Assembly (NCBI GenBank): GCA_010021705.1
Contig: RGMU01000053.1
Span: forward strand, 1 to 8,933
Reading direction: 5' to 3'
Length of the DNA stretch: 8,933 bases
Source: Chitinophagia bacterium
GTDB taxonomy: Bacteria > Bacteroidota > Bacteroidia > Chitinophagales > Chitinophagaceae
In this document: positions 1 to 6,315 of the stretch, one piece after another
Layout of the letters: each line of letters opens with the position of its first letter
How positions within the stretch are numbered: the first letter of the stretch is position 1
Translations under genes and position numbers: made by a program
Notes under the pieces: model-generated
What the model was told of the DNA's origin: nothing
Database searches by the model: none
The model's input: the letters and a program-made list of their open reading frames with translations, nothing else

Positions 1-1575
1 GCGAAGGGTATAAGTTTTTACACCACTATTTAAAATACTATCTTCAATAACCCTATTACTATCTATGATTTTCACGGAATTAAGTACATCTAATACCCCA
101 AATCCATAGCAAAAGTCAGGTCCTTTGTTGCCTATGTCCATAGCTCCATTCAGCAAAATGGCTTTCAATACATCGGCACGCGGGGTGCGCCCTCCATTAA
201 GTTGTTTATATCGCTGTGTAAGCAACGCAGCACCACCTGCCACGTGAGGCGAGGCTATGCTCGTGCCCGCAGCCCAATCGTATATATCTATGCCAAAGCA
301 GGTATAGGCGCGCAACCCCACAGCTACCATATCAGGCTTTATTCTACCGTCTCTGCATGGTCCTCTACCCTCGTCTTCTGCCTGATATAAATAGTCGGTA
401 ATGCTGCCTACGGTCATATTATTTTTAGCCGGTTGATAACCTCCGCTAACAGTACCATACCCTTTAGGCATGGGCGAGCAGCTCATCCAGCCGTCATTAC
501 CGGAAGCAAACACGTGTAGCACATAAGGGTATTGTAGTGCTATTGAGTCTAAATAGCGGGAATAAACATCATAAGTGGCGGAGTAGGCACAGTTGCGCAC
601 CATAACCGCATAAGAGTTATTCGTAATGGTGGCATTATAGTCTGTATATGCATCGGGTGTGTGTGTTATCACTTGGTCAAACGAATAGTCTATCAGCTTA
701 CAAAGCGGTGCCATTCCTATTGCTACCGGGTCTAAAGTGCCCGCACCACCTACTAAGCCATTCACCAATGAGCCATGCTTTTGCACCTTTGCCGGGTGAA
801 AACTAACCACCCTGTCTTTTGTATCTACGTGAAACGCACCCGAACCATTATCGCCTACTGCCACCGCAACGCTATCGCCCGATAAGCCATATCCCCCACG
901 GGCTATGGGTAGGGTAGCAACGTTCACTTTAACAACCGGATTAGACTGTAAATCCAAAGCCACCCTTTCTCCGTCAGTGCTAATATATTCTACGCCATAC
1001 CACGCTGCCAACTTTGTCATAGCTTCATAATCTGTTTCAATTTTATAGGTATTATAAGCCAATACATTGTTATTATCGATGCCAATATTTAGCGCATTGC
1101 AATAAGCAACTATCTGCTCTTTTGCCACAAACGGGTGGAACGATACGGCTATCTTTATCTTTTTTTCATGTGCCGTGAGGCTAAGCTGCGTATGCTCATC
1201 TATTTTCCATATAGGTTCAACATTAGTAACGCTATATATGTTGTTTATATCGCTATTTGCTAAATTGCGTTGCGGATATATAATTGCCGTATAGGCATTA
1301 TCAGGTAAGTAATTTAACAGCTTTACTCCTTTTATTGCATAATTTTCCTTATCACCTAAAGTAATAGTTGAATTAAACTGTATAATAGCCTCCAATGTAT
1401 CGCCCGTGCTTTTAGCCACGCTGCTAAAATAGGCTGCTGCATTTGGCGTAGTGGTAAGCGTTTGCGTTTTTAGCCTAAGCACCCTTGCATCCGCAGAACC
1501 ACTGCCCCCGTATAGTATAAACAGCAAACAAGCGGTATATAATACAATCTTTTTGGCAATATGGCGAAGTATCAT
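1..1575 (-). CDS. Secreted subtilisin-family (S8) serine protease, Kp43-like, 3' end cut by window edge
   Basis: The frame stays open from the ATG at 1575 to the left edge, giving 525 codons with no stop, so the C-terminus is missing. Residues 1-30 form a signal peptide (basic start, hydrophobic stretch, then SADA). Residues about 58-204 look like a propeptide made of two similar units. The catalytic domain follows: Asp242 in VAVGDNGSG, His267 in KHGSLVNGLVGG, oxyanion-hole Asn360 in ASGNDG, and Ser439 in GTSIASPHVAGG, so the triad is complete. GP-x-x-DGRIKPD near 406-415 resembles the Kp43 type of S8 protease. The Asp-His spacing of 25 residues is shorter than the 32 of subtilisin. Several Cys lie in the catalytic domain. 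It starts 19 bp after the glycosyltransferase stop, so the two are probably one operon. The lost C-terminus may carry a type IX secretion sorting domain, which is common in such proteins; this is inference. Substrate unknown. Confidence 0.93.
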   Translation of the reverse strand, partial: MILRHIAKKIVLYTACLLFILYGGSGSADARVLRLKTQTLTTTPNAAAYFSSVAKSTGDTLEAIIQFNSTITLGDKENYAIKGVKLLNYLPDNAYTAIIYPQRNLANSDINNIYSVTNVEPIWKIDEHTQLSLTAHEKKIKIAVSFHPFVAKEQIVAYCNALNIGIDNNNVLAYNTYKIETDYEAMTKLAAWYGVEYISTDGERVALDLQSNPVVKVNVATLPIARGGYGLSGDSVAVAVGDNGSGAFHVDTKDRVVSFHPAKVQKHGSLVNGLVGGAGTLDPVAIGMAPLCKLIDYSFDQVITHTPDAYTDYNATITNNSYAVMVRNCAYSATYDVYSRYLDSIALQYPYVLHVFASGNDGWMSCSPMPKGYGTVSGGYQPAKNNMTVGSITDYLYQAEDEGRGPCRDGRIKPDMVAVGLRAYTCFGIDIYDWAAGTSIASPHVAGGAALLTQRYKQLNGGRTPRADVLKAILLNGAMDIGNKGPDFCYGFGVLDVLNSVKIIDSNRVIEDSILNSGVKTYTLR

Positions 1576-1594
1576 AGCAAACAGGATAAAAGGG

Positions 1595-2824
1595 TTAAAT
1601 GTTCTTTAATCGCATAAAATCATCAATTTCGGTAATTATCTTTTTTATCACGCTACTGTGTTCATATTTGGCAATAATAAGCTCTCGTGCCCTATCGGCT
1701 ATTTTTTGCGCTTCTTCCCTGTTCATCATTATCCACCTGATAGCGCGTACAAAGTCATCGGGCTTGCGGGCAGGAAGATAATGCTCATCGGCTTTAGCCT
1801 CAATGCCTAAAATGCCCTCCGGCGTAGAAACCACTATTTTGCCCGATGCCATAGCCTCCAATATTTTTACGCGTATGCCTCCGGCAGCTGTAATGGGCAC
1901 TATCAATATTTTTTTATCGGCTATAAATTTACCGGCTTCTTCTACTTCGCTTATGCAAAAAATACCCGGTTCTTTTATTTCTTTAAACTCTTCAGGCATA
2001 TTCCTGCCCGCAAAGTAAAACTCAAATTTGGGCACTATTTTGTGTAGCTTAGGCCACACTTCGGCAATAAACCACTTTATGCCCTCTCGGTTAGGATTCC
2101 AATCCATAGCCCCCAAATGGTAGCCCACCCACCGCTCATTGGCAGGGTCAGGCGGCGGAAAATTGCGAATGTCTATGCTGTAGGGCGCAATAATCATGTC
2201 GGTTAGCTTCTCTAACCGGTTAATGTGGTAAGAATCATTTTCAGTAATGGGCAGTAGCAAATCATACTGCTTCCAAGCCTCGCGTTCAAAGTGTTTCAAC
2301 CTTTTGGCTAATTCTTTTAAGTACTTACGTTTAAAAAAATTAGCAGACCGAGATGCTAATGCAAACCATATTTGGTACTCAACATTATGCACCCTTAATA
2401 TGCAAACAGCGGTAGTGGCAGACCTTACCGCTTGCAGATAAGAAGACAAATAAACGCTCTCCATTTGCACCACATCGGGCTTAAATGTGGCTATAACTTC
2501 TAATAGTTTCTCTTCAAAATGTGGCTGGTAAAACCTTTCCTTATGCTCCGGTTCGGTGCTGAATAAAAAGTTTTTTACCAGCTTCATATTGGTAAGCCGA
2601 TTGTCCACATAAACCCACTCAAAAGCATATATATTGTTAAATATGCCCGTTAGTACGTTATCCGCCACCTGATGCCTGCTTGTATTCATAGACAATAGGT
2701 AAACTTGCCACCCGGCTTTGTGGTAGCCTTCTACCATAGCAAACATTGCCATATTACCGCCATCGGTTAATGGATAGGGAACTCTATTAGATACTATCAG
2801 TATCTTTCTGCGCTCATTAATCAT
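1595..2824 (-). CDS. GT-B fold glycosyltransferase, family 4-like
   Basis: This 409-residue protein is a probable cytoplasmic retaining glycosyltransferase that moves a sugar from a nucleotide donor to a lipid- or glycan-linked acceptor. The N-terminus KILIVSNRVPYPLTDGG is the Rossmann strand and glycine loop typical of GT4-like enzymes, and HNVEYQIW near residue 145 is also usual there. The donor-binding half has GAMDWNPNREG and GGIRVKILEAMASGK, with Gly315, Gly316, Lys320 and Glu323 in the positions that normally hold the nucleotide-sugar. No membrane segment is visible. The length fits the family, and resemblance to the 'PEP-CTERM/EpsH1-associated' sugar transferases is from memory. An in-frame TAA directly precedes the ATG, which fixes the start. 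It is first in an operon with the S8 protease and divergent from a formyltransferase. The sugar and acceptor cannot be read from the sequence. Confidence 0.9.
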   Translation of the reverse strand: MINERRKILIVSNRVPYPLTDGGNMAMFAMVEGYHKAGWQVYLLSMNTSRHQVADNVLTGIFNNIYAFEWVYVDNRLTNMKLVKNFLFSTEPEHKERFYQPHFEEKLLEVIATFKPDVVQMESVYLSSYLQAVRSATTAVCILRVHNVEYQIWFALASRSANFFKRKYLKELAKRLKHFEREAWKQYDLLLPITENDSYHINRLEKLTDMIIAPYSIDIRNFPPPDPANERWVGYHLGAMDWNPNREGIKWFIAEVWPKLHKIVPKFEFYFAGRNMPEEFKEIKEPGIFCISEVEEAGKFIADKKILIVPITAAGGIRVKILEAMASGKIVVSTPEGILGIEAKADEHYLPARKPDDFVRAIRWIMMNREEAQKIADRARELIIAKYEHSSVIKKIITEIDDFMRLKNI

Positions 2825-2830
2825 TTAATG

Positions 2831-2858
2831 CGAAAATAGTTTTAGTTTTTTACATTTA
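2831..2858. promoter_or_regulatory. Possible divergent promoter elements between glycosyltransferase and formyltransferase
   Basis: The 43-bp gap between two outward-reading genes must hold both promoters, or they lie inside the genes. On the plus strand TACATTTA (2851-2858) matches 7 of 8 positions of the Bacteroidota -7 element TAnnTTTG, 9 nt before the ATG at 2868. On the minus strand TATTTTCG (2838-2831) also matches 7 of 8, close to the ATG at 2824. Neither has a clear TTTG about 19 nt upstream, so this is a weak call. Confidence 0.25.
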
Positions 2859-2867
2859 CACGGAGAT

Positions 2868-3611
2868 ATGTTCACAAAGAAAGTTATTTTTTTAGGGTCT
2901 AAGCCAATAGGGTTTAATTGCCTGCTGCATTTACTGCAAAATGCAAATGTATTAAACGTTGATGTAATTGGTATTTTAACGCAACAAAGACTTGAATTTG
3001 GTGCAGATTCTAACCTTGCAATGTTAGCAGAAGAGCATAAAGTTCCGTTAATATTAAGTTTAGATGATTTACCGGAGTGCGATATATTGTATTCCGTACA
3101 GTATCACCAAATATTAAAGCCCCACCACATAGCCAAAGCCAAGCAAATAGCCGTTAATCTGCACACCGCACCACTACCGGAATACCGCGGTAGCAACCAA
3201 TTTAGCATGGCTATTATTGAAGATAAAAAAGAATTTGGCACCACCATTCATGCCATTGACCAATATATTGACCATGGAGACATCCTATTTCAAAAGCGGT
3301 TCAAAATACCGGATAATTGCTGGGTAAGCGAATTATATGATCTCACGTATAACGCATCTTTACTGCTATTCAAACAAACGCTTCAACATATAGTTAACGC
3401 TAACTATCAGCCCGTTTCTCAATCGCTGTTAGAAGCAAAATATGGCAGTAGCCTGCATTACAGAAAAGAAATAAAAGACCTTAAACAAATAGACCTCAGC
3501 TGGGATAAGGACAAAATAGAGCGGCACATCAGGGCTACCTCCATGCCCGGCTTTGAAGCCCCTTATTGCATGATAGACGGTAAAAAAGTGTTTTACACCG
3601 TAGTAGGGTAG
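2868..3611 (+). CDS. Formyltransferase domain protein, probable sugar N-formyltransferase
   Basis: The 247-residue protein is a formyl transferase (PF00551 type), expected to use N10-formyltetrahydrofolate. The catalytic set is intact: Asn97 and His99 in NLHTAPLPEYRG, and Asp138 in DHGDIL, equivalent to Asn106/His108/Asp144 of E. coli Fmt. The tail around IRATSMPGFEAPY matches what follows the domain in nucleotide-sugar formyltransferases. The protein ends at about 247 residues, without the C-terminal OB-like domain that makes true Met-tRNA formyltransferase about 310 residues long, so initiator tRNA is an unlikely substrate. It lies opposite a glycosyltransferase, which supports formylation of an amino sugar (as in VioF/QdtF-type enzymes) for a surface glycan; that role is inferred. 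GGAG (2862-2865) is only 2 nt from the ATG, too close for a standard ribosome-binding site. Another formyltransferase substrate remains possible. Confidence 0.85.
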   Translation: MFTKKVIFLGSKPIGFNCLLHLLQNANVLNVDVIGILTQQRLEFGADSNLAMLAEEHKVPLILSLDDLPECDILYSVQYHQILKPHHIAKAKQIAVNLHTAPLPEYRGSNQFSMAIIEDKKEFGTTIHAIDQYIDHGDILFQKRFKIPDNCWVSELYDLTYNASLLLFKQTLQHIVNANYQPVSQSLLEAKYGSSLHYRKEIKDLKQIDLSWDKDKIERHIRATSMPGFEAPYCMIDGKKVFYTVVG

Positions 3612-3631
3612 GAATGTATGCCATAATAATG

Positions 3632-3690
3632 AAATAGCCTACTTTTTTTATGCAGAGTGTGAATAAAAAAACGGAGATGCTATTTTTTTA
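3632..3690 (+). terminator. Nested AT-rich inverted repeat ending in a T tract, possible terminator
   Basis: The outer arms AAATAGC (3632-3638) and GCTATTT (3679-3685) flank perfect 9-bp inner arms TTTTTTTAT (3643-3651) and ATAAAAAAA (3663-3671), with an 11-nt loop. The structure runs into a T tract ending at 3689. It lies 20 nt after the formyltransferase stop, so it could terminate that transcript before purE. The stem is almost pure A/T and therefore weak, and the internal mismatched segments are unequal, so function is uncertain. Confidence 0.4.
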
Positions 3691-3720
3691 CTACCTAATT
3701 TCACTGCCAAATGATGGCAA

Positions 3721-4176
3721 ATGAAAGTATTGATAATTATGGGTTCAGAGACAGACGAATCAGTAATGGAAGTTTGTAAAGACTGGTTGCTGTGGTTTGG
3801 CATAGACAGTGATATGGTGGTAGCATCTGCACATAGAAATCCCGATATGGTGCGCGAAATAGTAACCCAAGCCAATATGAAAGGCTACAGTGCCATTGTG
3901 GTAGCAGCAGGAATGGCAGCCGCTTTACCCGCTGTTTGTGCCGCTTATACCACACTTCCCGTATTTGCCGTTCCCTTAGAAGGAGGGTTAACCGGTGGTA
4001 CAGACCCCCTAAATAGCGTTGTGCAAACCCAAATAGGGCAACCCGTAGGCACACTTGCAGCCGGCAAGCACGGTGCCAAAAATGCAGCAATACTTTGTGC
4101 TCGGGTATTTGCTTTAAAAGACGCTAAAATAGCCCAAAAATTAACCTCCTTTGAAACACCTAACCACCGTATTTAA
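3721..4176 (+). CDS. purE: PurE, N5-CAIR mutase / AIR carboxylase family (purine biosynthesis)
   Basis: PurE makes 4-carboxy-5-aminoimidazole ribonucleotide in de novo purine synthesis: class I rearranges N5-CAIR supplied by PurK, class II carboxylates AIR directly. This 151-residue protein has the expected N-terminal pattern KVLIIMGSETDESVM (phosphate loop) and SAHRNP at 36-41 with catalytic His38. The next conserved block, usually AGGAAHLPG in class I, reads AGMAAALPAV (residues 64-71, Ala68 where His is usual). The later block reads PLNSVVQTQIGQPV where class I usually has LLSIVQMP-GVPV. It is a clear family member but a divergent one, and the active class cannot be assigned. No purK lies in the window. 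The ATG at 3721 gives the standard PurE N-terminus; the upstream ATGs at 3711 and 3714 are in other frames. phoH follows 21 bp later, probably in the same transcript. Confidence 0.88.
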   Translation: MKVLIIMGSETDESVMEVCKDWLLWFGIDSDMVVASAHRNPDMVREIVTQANMKGYSAIVVAAGMAAALPAVCAAYTTLPVFAVPLEGGLTGGTDPLNSVVQTQIGQPVGTLAAGKHGAKNAAILCARVFALKDAKIAQKLTSFETPNHRI

Positions 4177-4197
4177 CCACCTTTTACATAACAAAAT

Positions 4198-5256
4198 ATG
4201 ACAGAAGCTATCATAAACATAGAACACATCAACCCAATAGAGTTTTTTGGTATTAATAATGTTAAATTTGACATTCTTAAAAAGAAATTCCCATTGTTGA
4301 AGTTGCTCTCGCGCGGCTCACAAATCAAAATATCCGGCGCGCCGGATGAAGTGCAGCAGGCGCAACAGAAAATTAGCCAAGTGATTAGCTTCTTAGAACG
4401 GCACGGGCATGTGTCCGACTCTTACTTTTCACGCATAGTGGGCACCGAAGAAGACCCTATAACCGAAGACCCTATAGCCCAAGATGTGCTTGTTTTTGGA
4501 CCGAACGGTAAAATAGTAAGAGCAAAAACAGCCAACCAAAGGGCAATGGCTGAAGCCTGTGAAAAAAATGACATACTATTTGCCATTGGTCCTGCAGGTA
4601 CGGGTAAAACATATACCGCAGTAGCCTTAGCCGTTAGAGCATTAAAAAACAAAGTAGTCAAAAAAATAATACTCACCCGCCCGGCCGTAGAAGCAGGCGA
4701 AAGTTTAGGCTTTTTACCCGGTGACCTAAAAGAAAAGATAGACCCCTACCTTCGCCCACTTTACGATGCACTTGATGATATGATACCCTCCGATAGGCTA
4801 CAAGCCTATACGGCTAACCGCACCATTGAAATAGCACCATTAGCCTACATGCGCGGGCGAACATTAGACAACGCCTTTATTATATTAGACGAAGCACAAA
4901 ACACCACCGACCTACAGCTAAAAATGTTCCTTACCCGCATAGGACCATCTGCAAAAGCGGTGATTACCGGAGACCTTACCCAAGTGGACTTGCCCAAACA
5001 CCAACAATCCGGGCTATTAAAAGCATCGCGCATACTATCTAAAATAGACGGCATTGCCTATATAGAACTTGACGAATCAGATGTGGTGCGCCACCGCCTT
5101 GTGAAGTCTATTTTAAGGGCTTATGACAAAGACGATGCCCAAAGGCAAACCTTGTTTGACAAACCCAAACACCATGATAAAGACAACGGTAAATCACCCC
5201 AAAACAATATGCACAATCATACCGATACCCTCAACTCAACTGAAGAAAACCACTAA
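4198..5256 (+). CDS. phoH: PhoH-like ATPase
   Basis: This is a cytoplasmic P-loop ATPase of the PhoH/YbeZ type (352 residues), a family linked to RNA metabolism and, in some bacteria, to YbeY and ribosome maturation. Residues about 10-75 form the N-terminal KH-like/PhoH-associated domain. An acidic linker follows at about 81-95, containing a small duplication. The ATPase has Walker A GPAGTGKT at 131-138 and Walker B FIILDEAQ with Asp231-Glu232. LTRPAVEAGESLGFLPGD, APLAYMRGRTLDNAF and ITGDLTQVDLP are signature blocks of the family. The last 40 or so residues (from about 311) are hydrophilic, rich in Asn, Asp and His, and probably disordered. The start is close behind purE with no Shine-Dalgarno, as usual in Bacteroidota. 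The assignment is secure; the cellular role is known only in general terms. Confidence 0.96.
   Translation: MTEAIINIEHINPIEFFGINNVKFDILKKKFPLLKLLSRGSQIKISGAPDEVQQAQQKISQVISFLERHGHVSDSYFSRIVGTEEDPITEDPIAQDVLVFGPNGKIVRAKTANQRAMAEACEKNDILFAIGPAGTGKTYTAVALAVRALKNKVVKKIILTRPAVEAGESLGFLPGDLKEKIDPYLRPLYDALDDMIPSDRLQAYTANRTIEIAPLAYMRGRTLDNAFIILDEAQNTTDLQLKMFLTRIGPSAKAVITGDLTQVDLPKHQQSGLLKASRILSKIDGIAYIELDESDVVRHRLVKSILRAYDKDDAQRQTLFDKPKHHDKDNGKSPQNNMHNHTDTLNSTEENH
4450..4476 (+). repeat. Tandem 12-bp direct repeat inside phoH linker
   Basis: GAAGACCCTATA occurs at 4450-4461 and again at 4465-4476, a period of 15 bp (five codons). In the protein this gives EDPIT followed by EDPIA. It lies in the linker between the KH-like domain and the ATPase and looks like a small in-frame duplication. 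Confidence 0.8.
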
Positions 5257-5312
5257 AATGCACCACACTGCCACTTATCAACACCACTTTTAAGGAATTA
5301 TAAGTAAATGGC

Positions 5313-5343
5313 TTTGCATTACACAAAGTTTACTTTACCTTTA
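5313..5343 (+). promoter_or_regulatory. Bacteroidota-type promoter for the small beta-barrel gene
   Basis: TTTG (5313-5316) is followed after 19 nt by TACCTTTA (5336-5343), matching the Bacteroidota -33 TTTG / -7 TAnnTTTG consensus at all but the last base. It predicts a transcription start near 5350 and a leader of about 35 nt before the ATG at 5387. It sits within the 130-bp gap after phoH, so the downstream gene probably has its own transcript. I saw no strong terminator in 5257-5312. Confidence 0.65.
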
Positions 5344-5386
5344 CGCAATATTATCAAGTACTATTACATTTCAACAACTTATTAGG

Positions 5387-5956
5387 ATGTCGCTACATAA
5401 AAAGCCTGTTATTTGTTTATTTGCTATCTTATGCCTCTTAGGCGTTTCCATCCCAAGCTTTGCACAACAAGGTAAAAGCGAAGTTTCATTAGGATATGGC
5501 TTATACAGCTTTTATACCTTTCACAACGAAAAGCCATACAACACATCTTCCGGTACCGGCATTTTAACCTACAAATACTATTGGTCTAAAAAATTGACCT
5601 TAGGCATGAGTATTGGCTATGAAAATTTAAGCAACAAAGGTAGCTATTTAAGTTTTACGCCTGAATTTACCTACAACTATTTTGATAACCCCCACCACAG
5701 AATAAGAGTACGCATGTATTCAGGCGCATCTATCGGCTTAACCGTGTTTGACGATTTTTACCGCTACAACGACATCTACTCACAACACCATGACGAAACC
5801 GGTCCTCAATTCACCGGCAACGTTACTCCCTTTGGTATCCGTATTGGAAGAAAATTAGCATGGTATATGGAGCTTGGCTTTGGCTACAAAGGCTTAATAA
5901 GCTCAGGCATTTCTTACCGCTTTAAGACAGAAAGAAAGCCCCACACCGATAACTAA
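5387..5956 (+). CDS. Small predicted outer-membrane beta-barrel protein, function unknown
   Basis: I do not recognise a specific family for this 189-residue protein. Residues 1-26 are a signal peptide (basic MSLHKK, hydrophobic core, SIPSFA before QQ). The mature part alternates polar and aromatic/hydrophobic residues in short segments such as EVSLGYGLYSFYTF, LTLGMSIGYENL and SYLSFTPEFTYNYF. These are separated by polar turns, as in outer-membrane beta-barrels of about eight strands. The last strand, ISSGISYRF, ends in Phe, the usual barrel-assembly signal, although a hydrophilic tail of about nine residues follows it. It has its own promoter and is convergent with the carbinolamine dehydratase gene. 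The neighbouring PagL-like enzyme is another outer-membrane barrel, but no functional link is shown. A porin-like or structural role is possible; no catalytic motif is visible. Confidence 0.85.
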   Translation: MSLHKKPVICLFAILCLLGVSIPSFAQQGKSEVSLGYGLYSFYTFHNEKPYNTSSGTGILTYKYYWSKKLTLGMSIGYENLSNKGSYLSFTPEFTYNYFDNPHHRIRVRMYSGASIGLTVFDDFYRYNDIYSQHHDETGPQFTGNVTPFGIRIGRKLAWYMELGFGYKGLISSGISYRFKTERKPHTDN

Positions 5957-5964
5957 ACGATTAT

Positions 5965-5987
5965 AAAAATAGCACACCACTATTCTT
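5965..5987 (-). terminator. Weak terminator-like hairpin between convergent genes
   Basis: Read on the minus strand, AAGAATAG at the dehydratase stop codon pairs with CTATTTTT (one G:U pair) around a 7-nt loop, TGGTGTG. The 3' arm supplies the T-rich run. On the plus strand only the AATAG/CTATT core pairs, so it would serve mainly the minus-strand gene. The stem is AT-rich and the only evidence is the fold. Confidence 0.35.
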
Positions 5988-6228
5988 TAATCAGCCTGTC
6001 AATAAGGCGGGCTAACTCATAGTCTTTTGCCGTAACCGTATTACCAGCATCATGTGTGTTTAGCCAAAATTCCACCGTATTCCACGTATTTTTCCATGTA
6101 GGATGATCGTCTTTACGCTCAGCTATCATGGCTACTTGCGTCATAAAAGCAAAGGCTTCCGAAAAATTGGCAAAAGTATATTGTTTGTAAAGGCTGTTGC
6201 TTTCCTCTATCCATACGTGCTTGTTCAT
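5980..6228 (-). CDS. Pterin-4a-carbinolamine dehydratase
   Basis: The enzyme (PhhB/DCoH family, PF01329) dehydrates 4a-hydroxytetrahydropterin, recycling the cofactor after aromatic amino-acid hydroxylation; many bacterial members have unclear roles. The 82-residue length and the pattern YTFANFSEAFAFMTQVAMIAE, then HPTW, then NTHDAGNTVTAKD are diagnostic. Aligned with rat DCoH, Glu57 corresponds to Glu37, His62 to His42 and His79 to His59, but His61 is replaced by Asp41 (DDHP instead of DHHP). I chose the ATG at 6228; an in-frame GTG at 6246 would add six residues but lies at the promoter's predicted transcription start. The gene is convergent with the small barrel gene and divergent from the PagL-like gene. 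No phenylalanine hydroxylase is in the window. Confidence 0.9.
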   Translation of the reverse strand: MNKHVWIEESNSLYKQYTFANFSEAFAFMTQVAMIAERKDDHPTWKNTWNTVEFWLNTHDAGNTVTAKDYELARLIDRLIKE

Positions 6229-6247
6229 TAAAGCTAAGTTTTGCACA

Positions 6248-6278
6248 CAAAGCTATACAATATTTGGATTATTGCTAA
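6248..6278 (-). promoter_or_regulatory. Promoter for carbinolamine dehydratase
   Basis: On the minus strand TAGCTTTG (6255-6248) fits the TAnnTTTG -7 consensus perfectly. TTAG (6278-6275), one base from TTTG, lies 19 nt upstream. The predicted start is near 6241, leaving a leader of roughly 13 nt before the ATG at 6228. It shares an 87-bp region with the divergent PagL-like gene, for which a 7-of-8 -7 match (TAACTTTA, 6276-6283) is visible without a clear -33. Confidence 0.55.
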
Positions 6279-6315
6279 CTTTACGCACAAACATGCACCT
6301 ATTTCGCTATCAACC

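Noticed and set aside
202..390. 62-codon plus-strand frame near the left end
   Set aside because: It lies antisense to the S8 protease catalytic domain, where the minus frame holds conserved motifs; it has no recognisable features of its own.
3737..4090. 117-codon minus-strand frame opposite purE
   Set aside because: The plus strand encodes clear PurE motifs over the same bases; the antisense product is low-complexity and resembles nothing.
5273..5305. ACTTAT/ATAAGT inverted repeat after phoH
   Set aside because: Only 6 bp of A/T-rich pairing with a 21-nt loop and no T tract; not enough to call a terminator.
6229..6246. Upstream GTG start for the carbinolamine dehydratase
   Set aside because: It would sit at the predicted transcription start and adds six residues the family does not need; the ATG at 6228 fits better.
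6241..6315. Upstream TTG start for the PagL-like protein
   Set aside because: It would put 25 residues ahead of a clear signal peptide and overlap the divergent promoter; the ATG at 6316 begins the signal peptide exactly.
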